Assembly: GCA_900299365.1 (NCBI GenBank)
Contig: OMJS01000016.1
Coordinates: 1-41,390 of the forward strand
Length of the DNA stretch: 41,390 bases
Direction of reading: 5' to 3'
Source: Opitutales bacterium
Lineage (GTDB): Bacteria; Verrucomicrobiota; Verrucomicrobiia; Opitutales; Seribacteraceae
The notes beneath the pieces were generated by a model that searched no databases, was not told the DNA's origin, and worked only from the letters and a program-made list of their open reading frames with translations. Of the stretch, positions 34,457-41,390 are shown one piece after another. Within the stretch, counting starts at the first letter, position 1. Each line of letters starts with the position of its first letter. The position numbers were made by a program, and so were the translations under genes.

Positions 34457-34460
34457 TCTA

Positions 34461-36143
34461 ATGGGACACTTATCGATCAAAAACTTAGAAGTTTCTTTTC
34501 ATACCCGCGAAGGAACAATCCGTGCAGTGGAAGGAATTGAGCTGGCCATTGAGCCCGGGGAAATTGTTGGCCTCGTGGGCGAGTCGGGATCCGGCAAGTC
34601 AGTCACTTGTAATTCCATCCTTCAACTACTGCCCACCCCACCCGCCCGAGTAGATAACGGAAAGGTTGAATGGTCTGGCAAGGATTTACTCGACTATTCT
34701 GAGTCGAGTATAAGGAAGATACGCGGCAAAGAAATTTCCATGATTTTTCAGGACCCCATGAGTTGCCTGAACCCTTACCTCCCCGTGGTTGATCAGGTTG
34801 CAGAGCCATTAATTATTCACAAAATTTACAATCCTGCAGAAGCCAAGGCTAAAGCCGTGGAAATGCTTATGAAAGTGGGGGTTAAAAGGGTGAAAGAATT
34901 TCCACTTTCCTACCCTCATGAATTCTCTGGAGGCATGAGGCAACGGGCAATGATCGCGATGGCTTTAATCACTGAACCAGCCTTGCTTTTGGCGGATGAA
35001 CCTACCACCGCTCTTGATGTTACGGTACAAGCAAAAATCTTGACCATTCTTCGCGAACTCTGTTCCGATCTTGGAGTCAGTGTACTGTTTGTCAGTCATG
35101 ACTTAGGCTTAGTTGCTGAATTAGCAGATCGTGTCGTAGTGATGTACCGAGGAAAGGTGGTTGAACAAAATGATACCGCATCCATTTTTAAAAATCCCCA
35201 GCATCCCTATGTAAAAGCATTGATCGCCTGTCGTCCGACTTTGGAAAATACCCTTTGGCGTCTTCCTACCGTGGAGGATTTTATGAGCCATTCGGCGGAG
35301 CAGAAGCCTCATACACAGAAGAAAGGAGCCCATTCAAGATTTTTACACCCTCGAAAAAATCTTTTAGTTGGAAAGGATTTGGTAGTTCAATTTACCTCGG
35401 AAAATGGGCCCGTCCGGGCAGTCGATAATGTCTCCATATCGATTGGTCAGGGAACCACTCTTGGCTTGGTTGGGGAATCTGGCTCAGGCAAAACCACCCT
35501 TGGCCGAGCGTTGCTTAACCTGGTTACTAGAACATCTGGAGAAATTCTTTTTCAGGACAGACTAATGGACCTTGGGACAAGGAAAAGTGAAATGTATTTC
35601 CGCAAATCCATGCAGATTATTTTTCAAGACCCTTATGCCTCCCTCAATCCCCGGCTGACGATCGAACAGACTTTGCTTGAGCCGATGATGGTTCATCAGA
35701 TCGGAAATTCAAAAAAGGAAAGACTTAAGAAAGTAATTGATCTTCTCGAGGAGGTTGGACTGGGAGAGGAGCATCTGGCACGCTATCCTCATGAATTCTC
35801 AGGCGGGCAACGACAGAGAATATGTGTGGCCCGAGCCCTCTCCACTGAGCCAGAATTTATTGTCTGTGATGAATGCGTCAGTGCAATGGATGTCTCTGTG
35901 CAAGCACAGGTTCTCAACTTATTAAAATCTCTTCAGGATTCGCGGGGCTTAACATATCTTTTTATATCGCACGATCTTGGGGTAGTAAAATTCATGTCTG
36001 ATGAAATCACAGTTATGCAAAATGGAAAGATTGTCGAAACTGGATCAGCGGAATGTATCTACAACGACCCACAGACCGAGTACACCAAACAACTCATTAA
36101 CTCGATTCCGTTAGCCAATAGATCGGTGAATTTTTCCTTCTAA
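34461..36143 (+). CDS. oppDF: Fused oligopeptide ABC transporter ATPases (OppD-OppF)
   Basis: A single 560-residue chain carrying both nucleotide-binding domains of the peptide importer. Domain 1 (about 3-262): Walker A GESGSGKS (Lys46), signature [10 protein letters not shown], Walker [13 protein letters not shown], then the oligopeptide-specific [17 protein letters not shown] basic linker (about 268-300) follows. Domain 2 (about 303-555): Walker A GESGSGKT (Lys344), signature [10 protein letters not shown], and Walker [13 protein letters not shown], where the usual Pro after Asp-Glu is Cys. The end [18 protein letters not shown] is OppF-like. The ATG at 34461 has an AAGGA element about 8 nt upstream and follows oppC by 4 nt. 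A frame extending to 34413 is unlikely. It converges with the transglutaminase gene; the stops overlap. Confidence 0.93.
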   Translation: MGHLSIKNLEVSFHTREGTIRAVEGIELAIEPGEIVGLVGESGSGKSVTCNSILQLLPTPPARVDNGKVEWSGKDLLDYSESSIRKIRGKEISMIFQDPMSCLNPYLPVVDQVAEPLIIHKIYNPAEAKAKAVEMLMKVGVKRVKEFPLSYPHEFSGGMRQRAMIAMALITEPALLLADEPTTALDVTVQAKILTILRELCSDLGVSVLFVSHDLGLVAELADRVVVMYRGKVVEQNDTASIFKNPQHPYVKALIACRPTLENTLWRLPTVEDFMSHSAEQKPHTQKKGAHSRFLHPRKNLLVGKDLVVQFTSENGPVRAVDNVSISIGQGTTLGLVGESGSGKTTLGRALLNLVTRTSGEILFQDRLMDLGTRKSEMYFRKSMQIIFQDPYASLNPRLTIEQTLLEPMMVHQIGNSKKERLKKVIDLLEEVGLGEEHLARYPHEFSGGQRQRICVARALSTEPEFIVCDECVSAMDVSVQAQVLNLLKSLQDSRGLTYLFISHDLGVVKFMSDEITVMQNGKIVETGSAECIYNDPQTEYTKQLINSIPLANRSVNFSF

Positions 36144-36994
36144 TCATCCGTGCTCTTCACCCGCACGGTAACTTCAAAGCCATCTGGACTGGGTCCATAG
36201 TAGGACCCAGTAACAGGGGCAACATCTCTGTAGTCCCTCCCCGTACCCAAAATCACATAGGTATCGTCCACGACACGGTTATTGGTCGGATCTAGACCGA
36301 ACCAGCCATGCCCACCCACCATCACTTCAATCCAGGCGTGCGATGCCTCCGCTCCGCGCATTCTCTGGTCCCGGGAGGAGTCATAGAAATAACCACTTAC
36401 ATATCGGGCCGGAATACCTATACACCTGCAAAGTGCTAGGGCCGCATGGGCAAAGTCCTGGCAAACACCCCGGCGGATTTTTAGTACTTCATTGGCATGA
36501 GTATCCACCGTTGTGGTTGACTTACAGTACTCAAAATTTTGGTAAATGAATTCCATTACCTGATAGGCTGTTTGAAATACATCTTTTGAGCTATCCTGTA
36601 TATCTACGGCCATTCTCCAGACCTCCGGATTTATTTCCACATAAGTGGAGGTTTGTAAATAATCCCTGCACTCGGGTATACCTTCCATTTTTGAAAGCTT
36701 GGAAAGGTTTACTCCGTAGGGAAAATTTTGGAAATCTACTTGCGATATCGTTTCCACAATGGAGCGGGCCTCAATAAGCAACCTGTGGTGTGCTTCGGGG
36801 AGTTCAAAAAAATGAACAATGTTACCATTCAAATCCAAGTAACTTTGAGGGCGACAAATTGGTAAAATTGAGAGTGTTGTGGAGATGCATTTTTGCCAAT
36901 CATTGCTCAAAGGGTGCAACCTTAGTTCGTTATAACTTTGAGTAACCGCTGAAGGATAACTGTAAGTCGTGCGATGAAATATATACAGACGCAT
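36140..36994 (-). CDS. Transglutaminase-like cysteine peptidase-fold protein
   Basis: A 284-residue cytoplasmic protein (no signal peptide). The N-terminal bacterial transglutaminase-like domain (about 1-90) opens RLYIFHRTTYSYPSAVTQSYNELRL (as RLYIFHRTTYSYPS, QSYNELRL). The core (about 150-245) has the catalytic triad: Cys178 in RRGVCQDFAHAAL, His219 in ASHAWIEVMV and Asp235 in FGLDPTNN. The closing part DDTYVILGTGRDYRDVAPVTG is typical. Such proteins are regularly encoded beside the Alpha-E and ATP-grasp proteins found here, and are thought to cleave or join peptide bonds of a product made by the ATP-grasp partner. It is the last gene of a three-gene run, 47 nt after the Alpha-E gene. Confidence 0.92.
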   Translation of the reverse strand: MRLYIFHRTTYSYPSAVTQSYNELRLHPLSNDWQKCISTTLSILPICRPQSYLDLNGNIVHFFELPEAHHRLLIEARSIVETISQVDFQNFPYGVNLSKLSKMEGIPECRDYLQTSTYVEINPEVWRMAVDIQDSSKDVFQTAYQVMEFIYQNFEYCKSTTTVDTHANEVLKIRRGVCQDFAHAALALCRCIGIPARYVSGYFYDSSRDQRMRGAEASHAWIEVMVGGHGWFGLDPTNNRVVDDTYVILGTGRDYRDVAPVTGSYYGPSPDGFEVTVRVKSTDD

Positions 36995-37041
36995 AATCGA
37001 AATGGGTGCTCAATCAACCAGGCAGTACATTCCAGATGGAA

Positions 37042-38028
37042 TCACTGCTGTTGTTGTGCTTGGGCTAGTTGGGCCGAACTGCGTTCGCCCAGGCTTTTAA
37101 TCTCAGAAGGGAGCAGGACATAGGTCTCGAAGACCCGTTGTCCGATTTCAATTAGAGTTGTTTGCAACTCGTCCAGAGTCTGGTGCAACCCCTTAGCAAC
37201 TACCTGATTCCAGTCGGTAAAATTAACCATTGCTAAGGTACTGCCCGTCAACCTCTCCGCCTCATTGGAAAAAGTACCCGTAGGCACACCAGAGATCGCG
37301 TGCAAACTATGATCTATTGCCCGGATACAAAAACGGATCGATCTGGGAAAATCTTCAGAAAAAAGGAGAAAGTTGGCCACATTCTTGAGTGAAAGATTTC
37401 CGCGGAATTGCTGACGAAAAGCAGAAAGGGCTATACAACACCGCAAAACTGACATCAGGTCTGCTCTGGTTGGTTCTTTCGTGCGGAGGTTTAAGGTATC
37501 GAGCATCCGGCTGGTCTGGTCAGCCCGCTCCAGATATTTACCAAGCGAGAGAAAGCGCCATCCCTCGCTGTGGGGAATCGTTGCATCCGCCAACCCCTGG
37601 AAAACCAGAGAAAAACGGGTTATACGGTCGAGAAGCAGATCTGAGCCCTGCTTGTAAAGCTGATCGGCATCCCCATTATGAAAAAATAAATAGATGTTAT
37701 TCAATTCGAGCCACAATTCTTCGGATAGTTGATCCCTGACCATACGTGCATTTTCACGAGCAATCGAAATGGACGAAAAAATGGAATTTGCGAAGGACGA
37801 GGAAAAAAGCAAAGTCTTGCCTATTTTTCGGAATCCCTGCTCTGCAGGATGAACCGATTCCGCACAAATGGATTGAAGAACTGGCTGCCAAAACTCTTCC
37901 AACTGCTGATCATTTTGAGCATATTCTAGTGCCTGACTTTGATGGACCTGAATCATTCGGGCCATTCCATCTGCCCGCTCGATATACCGGCTCATCCAAT
38001 ACAAATTATCTGCCACTCGGGAAAGCAT
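37042..38028 (-). CDS. Alpha-E domain protein
   Basis: A 328-residue all-helical protein of the Alpha-E family, opening LSRVADNLYWMSRYIERAD, the family hallmark. Internal repeats include LSLGKYLERADQTSRMLD (about 186-203). No catalytic residues are established for the fold. It is almost always encoded next to the circularly permuted ATP-grasp protein and a transglutaminase-like protein, as here: one nucleotide separates it from the ATP-grasp stop, and an AAAGGA element lies about 9 nt before the ATG. The C-terminus is Gln-rich (AQAQQQQ). Its role is presumed to be an accessory or substrate-holding subunit of the peptide ligase. Confidence 0.93.
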   Translation of the reverse strand: MLSRVADNLYWMSRYIERADGMARMIQVHQSQALEYAQNDQQLEEFWQPVLQSICAESVHPAEQGFRKIGKTLLFSSSFANSIFSSISIARENARMVRDQLSEELWLELNNIYLFFHNGDADQLYKQGSDLLLDRITRFSLVFQGLADATIPHSEGWRFLSLGKYLERADQTSRMLDTLNLRTKEPTRADLMSVLRCCIALSAFRQQFRGNLSLKNVANFLLFSEDFPRSIRFCIRAIDHSLHAISGVPTGTFSNEAERLTGSTLAMVNFTDWNQVVAKGLHQTLDELQTTLIEIGQRVFETYVLLPSEIKSLGERSSAQLAQAQQQQ

Positions 38029-38029
38029 T

Positions 38030-39484
38030 TCAAAAATCCTTTAATACCCAGGTGTCCTTACTCCCCCCACCCTGGGAAGAATTAACCACTAAGGATCCTT
38101 TTTTAAGTGCCACCCGGGTTAGACCACCAGGAATAATCTCCACATCCTCACCGTAGAGTATGAAAGGTCGTAAATCGACATGCCTCCCGGCAATGCCCTC
38201 TTCGCAAAAAGTGGGATGTCGGGAGAGAGAAACAATTGGCTGGGCAATGTATTCTCGCGGATGTGCCTCGATCAATCGGGCGAATTCTTCTCTTTCCTCT
38301 TTGGTCGACTGGTTACCGATCAGCATACCATATCCACCCGACTCATTGGCTGCCTTAACCACTAAATTCTCAAGGTTTTGCAAAACATGAGCACGATCGC
38401 TATCCCGCCAGCACAAATAAGTGGGCACATTGGCAAGGATTGGGTCTTGGTTGAGATAATATTTAATCATCTCTGGAACATAGGCATATGTAACTTTATC
38501 ATCTGCCACTCCTGTACCAACTGCATTGGCGAGGGCTACATTTCCCTTCAAATATGCATCCATTAACCCGGACACTCCCAGCATCGATTCTTTGCGAAAC
38601 ATAAGCGGATCAAGAAAGTCATCATCCAAACGGCGGTAAATTACATCGACTTGAACCAACCCTCTGGTCGTTCGCATGTAGATGCAGGAATCAATCGCGA
38701 TCAGATCTTTTCCTTCTACAATTTCAATTCCCATTTGCCTAGCCAGAAAGGTATGTTCGAAGTAGGCACTGTTGTAAACTCCCGGCGTTAGTAAAACACA
38801 CACTGGTTTCTGAGACTTTCGAGGAGACAAATACTCCAAAGTTTTCAACAAGGTGTCGGGATAGGCCTCGACTGGACGAACCGCCATTCCTCCAAATGTC
38901 TGGGGAAACGCACGCTTCATAATTTCCCGGTTTTCCAGAAGATAAGATGCTCCAGATGGGCAACGGGCGTTATCTTCCAAAACGAGATAGTTTCCCTTAT
39001 CATCCCGGATTAAATCTGTTCCACAAATATGGGCATATACTCCCTGAGGCGGATCAAACCCTATCATTTCTGGACGGTAATTTTTCGAGGAATTGACAAT
39101 TTCTTCAGGAATTATGCCATCCTTTATTATCTTTCTCCCATGATAAATATCATTGAGGAATAAATTTATAGCAATGATCCGTTGTCTCAGCCCATTTTCC
39201 ACCATACTCCACTCACTTTCCGGAATAACCCTAGGAATTAAATCGAATGGAAAAATCCTTTCCGTGCCGCCTTCATCCCCGTAAACAGTAAAGGTTATAC
39301 CATGTTCAAGAAATGATGAATCTGCTTGTTGACGCCTGTCAGATATTTCAGACGCAGTGAGACGATCAAAACGTTGAAAGATTTGCTGATAATGAGCACG
39401 GGCAGATAATTGCTGATCACCGGAAAACATTTCATCAAAAAAATGCCCAGTGGTGTAGTTCTGGAACTGGCTTGGTAAACTCAT
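38030..39484 (-). CDS. Circularly permuted ATP-grasp type 2 protein
   Basis: A 484-residue peptide-ligase-like enzyme without a signal peptide. Family landmarks: [20 protein letters not shown] and [11 protein letters not shown] in the N-terminus, [63 protein letters not shown] (as [20 protein letters not shown]), [19 protein letters not shown], and [15 protein letters not shown], the region that binds the nucleotide. The family belongs to the ATP-grasp ligases proposed, from gene neighbourhoods, to make novel peptides or amide conjugates. It is the first gene of the run with Alpha-E and the transglutaminase-like gene. A 65-nt gap separates it from the OGG gene upstream. The product of the pathway is unknown. 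Confidence 0.93.
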   Translation of the reverse strand: MSLPSQFQNYTTGHFFDEMFSGDQQLSARAHYQQIFQRFDRLTASEISDRRQQADSSFLEHGITFTVYGDEGGTERIFPFDLIPRVIPESEWSMVENGLRQRIIAINLFLNDIYHGRKIIKDGIIPEEIVNSSKNYRPEMIGFDPPQGVYAHICGTDLIRDDKGNYLVLEDNARCPSGASYLLENREIMKRAFPQTFGGMAVRPVEAYPDTLLKTLEYLSPRKSQKPVCVLLTPGVYNSAYFEHTFLARQMGIEIVEGKDLIAIDSCIYMRTTRGLVQVDVIYRRLDDDFLDPLMFRKESMLGVSGLMDAYLKGNVALANAVGTGVADDKVTYAYVPEMIKYYLNQDPILANVPTYLCWRDSDRAHVLQNLENLVVKAANESGGYGMLIGNQSTKEEREEFARLIEAHPREYIAQPIVSLSRHPTFCEEGIAGRHVDLRPFILYGEDVEIIPGGLTRVALKKGSLVVNSSQGGGSKDTWVLKDF

Positions 39485-39548
39485 TAAAATCTAAACAATT
39501 GGATATGGGCAAGTCTTGCGCCACCCCGAGCGATTGGAAAGCGCAATG

Positions 39549-40436
39549 TCAAACTTTTGTCCTCCTTTGTCGTTTTTCCTTATCAAAATGTCGCTGGTAG
39601 GAAAAAAGGAACTGCTGGGCAAGCCCAGCATGTGTACCAAAATGAATGCGGGCAAACTCATCCATTTGTGAAATTTTCCAGTCCTTCATACCGTACTGTT
39701 TTTGCAAGGATTGAAGGATCCAGGTATCTATTGGAAAGGCTTCTTGTTTTTCTCCTCCGAATAAGAGTACACAGTCTGCCACCTTAGGTCCAACTCCGGG
39801 AAGTTCCATCAATTTGTTTTTCGCTTCTAGATATGAAAGACTTAGTAAGTCATCCAAAAAATTGGGATTCGGGCCGATAATTTCCGCGGTTCCAACTAAA
39901 TATTTTGCCCGATATCCAAGACCTAGGTTGCGTGCATTCATTTCGCTCAAACTTTGTAACTTCTTCCAGCCCGGAAAAGCGTACTGGTTCATCCCCAGAT
40001 GATCGCCCAGTAAGTAGTGGATTTTCTCACGCAGCTTTTTAATTTGCGGAATACTTTTTGCAGAACTGAGAAGAAAAACCAGTAGGGTCTCGTCGATGGG
40101 CTGCCTAAGAATTCTTAATCCGGGAAAGTTTTGGATTGCTCGACATAGGCATGGGTCGCTTCGCCATGGTAATGCATCAACGGCAGATTCATAGGTATCT
40201 TCGAGCCACAAATAATGACGGAGTCTATCCTCGCCAATTGGATTTGGGCCGGATGACTTCCACTTGAGATTTCCATCCACCCATCGTAACTGAACGATTG
40301 ATTGTTCAATAACTCCAGTCCACTGATTTTCCGACTCTGCAGACCAAGAGAAACTCTGCCCACCAAGCAAGGTTTCCCGTAATCCAACTAATGAAAGTTC
40401 ACCCCTTTGACAAAGTGACCTCCACCTACTTGTCAT
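39549..40436 (-). CDS. ogg: 8-oxoguanine DNA glycosylase (OGG1 type)
   Basis: A 295-residue bifunctional glycosylase/AP lyase removing 8-oxoguanine from DNA. The N-terminal OGG domain (about 12-115) has SLVGLRETLLGGQSFSWSAE and WTGVIEQSIVQLRW, the TBP-like beta domain opening of eukaryotic-type OGG1. The helix-hairpin-helix core has LMELPGVGPKVADCVLLFGG with catalytic Lys218 and the Asp in AFPIDTWI (Asp237), matching the GVGPKVAD..PVDVH pattern. It is typically 300 residues, so it is full length. OGG1-type enzymes occur in some bacteria, including Clostridium and Verrucomicrobiota, while most use MutM. It follows the small secreted protein by 18 nt, so they are probably co-transcribed, although nothing links their functions. 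Confidence 0.93.
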   Translation of the reverse strand: MTSRWRSLCQRGELSLVGLRETLLGGQSFSWSAESENQWTGVIEQSIVQLRWVDGNLKWKSSGPNPIGEDRLRHYLWLEDTYESAVDALPWRSDPCLCRAIQNFPGLRILRQPIDETLLVFLLSSAKSIPQIKKLREKIHYLLGDHLGMNQYAFPGWKKLQSLSEMNARNLGLGYRAKYLVGTAEIIGPNPNFLDDLLSLSYLEAKNKLMELPGVGPKVADCVLLFGGEKQEAFPIDTWILQSLQKQYGMKDWKISQMDEFARIHFGTHAGLAQQFLFSYQRHFDKEKRQRRTKV

Positions 40437-40454
40437 GTGTATTGACTAAACGTA

Positions 40455-40943
40455 CTATTTTGACCACAAAAAGCTCTGCTTTTTTGCAATGATACTTCCT
40501 TCGGTACACAGCAAAGATAGCCGCCAGGCAAGGACTTGTGCCGATGGGTCAGGCCAGTCATTTCCCGTTAGTCCTATGAAGATTTCTTTCCCGAAAATTT
40601 TTGGGTTATTAATGGGAATTTTAATAGACTGTGCAGCAGGATTGATAGAAGTAATTAAATCGAGTTTCCAATAGGCATCCACAGACAAATCCGTGGATGA
40701 GCTGTTTACTTTGACCACAAAGTAGAATCCCTGTCGCTCACTTTGATTGGAACGGCAATATACTTTCGAACCTTCATACTCCTGTCCGGTAAAAAATTCA
40801 GGTATTCTTTTAAAATCTCGGGCAGAAAAATAGGATGTATTACGCACCTCCAGCCCAACTTCTGCAAAAAGCCAAGAAGAGAGTCCCAAAAAAAAGAAAA
40901 CAAGAAAGGCGGGGATTTTTACATATCCCCGCGATAAGATCAT
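40455..40943 (-). CDS. Small exported protein, unknown function
   Basis: With the ATG at 40943 it has 162 residues: a signal peptide (about 1-27; RGYVKIPAFLVFFFLGLSSW, ending LFA-EVG) and a mature domain of about 135 residues rich in beta-strand-like segments (FYFVVKVNSSSTDLSVDAYW, IKIPINNPKIFGKEIFIGLTG). Two cysteines in the mature part (in KVYCRSN and SLLCTEG) could form a disulfide. A longer frame starting at 41027 would overlap the upstream basic-protein gene by 74 nt and is unlikely. It lies 10 nt after that gene and 18 nt before ogg. I do not recognise the family; a periplasmic or outer-surface beta-sandwich protein is a guess. Confidence 0.65.
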   Translation of the reverse strand: MILSRGYVKIPAFLVFFFLGLSSWLFAEVGLEVRNTSYFSARDFKRIPEFFTGQEYEGSKVYCRSNQSERQGFYFVVKVNSSSTDLSVDAYWKLDLITSINPAAQSIKIPINNPKIFGKEIFIGLTGNDWPDPSAQVLAWRLSLLCTEGSIIAKKQSFLWSK

Positions 40944-40953
40944 ATTAAAATAA

Positions 40954-41247
40954 TTATTCTTCAGAAGCAGCAGGTGCCTCCTCGGCTTTTGCTTCTTCTG
41001 GAGCACCAGAATCAGGGCCGAGTACATCTTCCGCAGTTGCTTTGTCCGAAGATTTTACTTCAGCTGCAACAGAAGTAGGCTCCTCTTTGGTTGCAGGTTT
41101 CTTAGGCACGGATTTGGAAACTTTTCGGGCTGGCTTTGCTTTTGGAGTCGCTTTTTTAGGATTGGACTCGGTAACGGCTTTTTTTCGGCGCTCCAAATAG
41201 GCTGCCCTGCGTCGACGCTTTATTAGTTTGTTGTACTGTTTGCTCAT
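40954..41247 (-). CDS. Small basic/acidic bipartite protein, unknown function
   Basis: A 97-residue low-complexity protein. Residues 1-25 (KQYNKLIKRRRRAAYLERRK) are strongly basic and look like a conserved nucleic-acid-binding helix. The middle (about 26-60) is Lys/Ala/Pro-rich, similar in style to histone-H1-like tails. The last 35 residues are Glu/Ala/Asp-rich and acidic. I recall short proteins with this MSKQYNK..KRRRRAAYL opening as common in Verrucomicrobiota genomes, annotated only as hypothetical. It is the first gene of a probable operon with the small exported protein and ogg. The N-terminus suggests RNA, DNA or ribosome binding; no direct evidence. Confidence 0.65.
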   Translation of the reverse strand: MSKQYNKLIKRRRRAAYLERRKKAVTESNPKKATPKAKPARKVSKSVPKKPATKEEPTSVAAEVKSSDKATAEDVLGPDSGAPEEAKAEEAPAASEE

Positions 41248-41309
41248 AGAAAAGAATCATTTATAGGATGGGTAGGCTTACTTGGCAAGCTCAGTAGATC
41301 GGATGTAGT

Positions 41310-41390
41310 TTACGAAATCTCCACGGGCTTACCAGACTTGGCAGACTCATAGGTAGCATCAATAATTTTCATTAATGCAAGGGCTTGATC
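41310..41390 (-). CDS. Gfo/Idh/MocA-family oxidoreductase, C-terminal end (partial)
   Basis: The last 26 codons of a gene that runs in from beyond the right edge on the minus strand. The translated end, DQALALMKIIDATYESAKSG followed by KPVEIS and a stop, matches the C-terminal helix of Gfo/Idh/MocA dehydrogenases (the usual form is ..AL.M..II.AxYxSAxxGKxV.l). Only this tail is visible, so the substrate, export signal and full length cannot be judged. It would be the second member of this family in the window. A 62-nt gap separates its stop from the basic-protein gene; no terminator hairpin is evident there. Confidence 0.75.
   Translation of the reverse strand, partial: DQALALMKIIDATYESAKSGKPVEIS

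Overview
The window looks like a chromosomal segment of a member of the Verrucomicrobiota, probably an Opitutae/Puniceicoccales-like bacterium. This is inferred from gene content: a Tat-exported Gfo/Idh/MocA oxidoreductase next to a ThuA-domain protein, a DUF1080 (3-keto-disaccharide hydrolase type) protein, MORN-repeat lipoproteins, a short Lys/Arg-rich protein of a kind I associate with this phylum, and few Shine-Dalgarno sites except on translationally coupled genes. Base composition is moderate (mid-40s % GC by eye) and even. I see no insertion sequence, prophage, CRISPR array or rRNA.

Layout. 1-4.7 kb: tRNA-Ser(CGA), a MORN lipoprotein, a glycine decarboxylase P-protein that reads as a fusion of the GcvPA and GcvPB subunit types, and a small membrane protein. 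4.7-8.9 kb (minus): HflX GTPase and pyruvate phosphate dikinase, separated by a strong terminator. 9.2-10.9 kb: a TatC with an apparent SAM-like domain inserted in its first periplasmic loop, then an S4-domain (Hsp15-like) protein. 11.2-12.9 kb: a second MORN lipoprotein with a proline-rich DPF/NPF-motif tail. 12.9-17.7 kb: tRNA-Gln(TTG), pyrH, frr, proB and a UvrD/PcrA-type helicase. 17.7-21.5 kb (minus): a SufU/IscU-fold protein lacking two of the three canonical cysteines, dcd, Gfo/Idh/MocA, ThuA, and a Fur-family regulator divergent from rlmN.

22.7-30.8 kb (minus) is the most system-like region. Three exported TPR proteins, the middle one a lipoprotein with two EF-hand loops, are translationally coupled and followed by ExbB/TolQ, two ExbD/TolR proteins, a glyoxalase I and a DUF1080 protein. 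I read the core as a proton-motive-force-driven envelope machine with dedicated TPR partners. A divergent intergenic region with two inverted repeats separates it from an oppABC-oppDF oligopeptide transporter (31.0-36.1 kb), in which the two ATPases are fused into one chain.

36.1-41.4 kb (minus): a transglutaminase-like / Alpha-E / circularly permuted ATP-grasp cluster, an OGG-type 8-oxoguanine DNA glycosylase, a small secreted protein, a basic small protein, and the C-terminus of a second Gfo/Idh/MocA protein at the window edge. Strongest candidates for something new: the SAM-like insert in TatC, the TPR/EF-hand/Exb operon, the cysteine-poor SufU homologue and the fused GcvPA-GcvPB.
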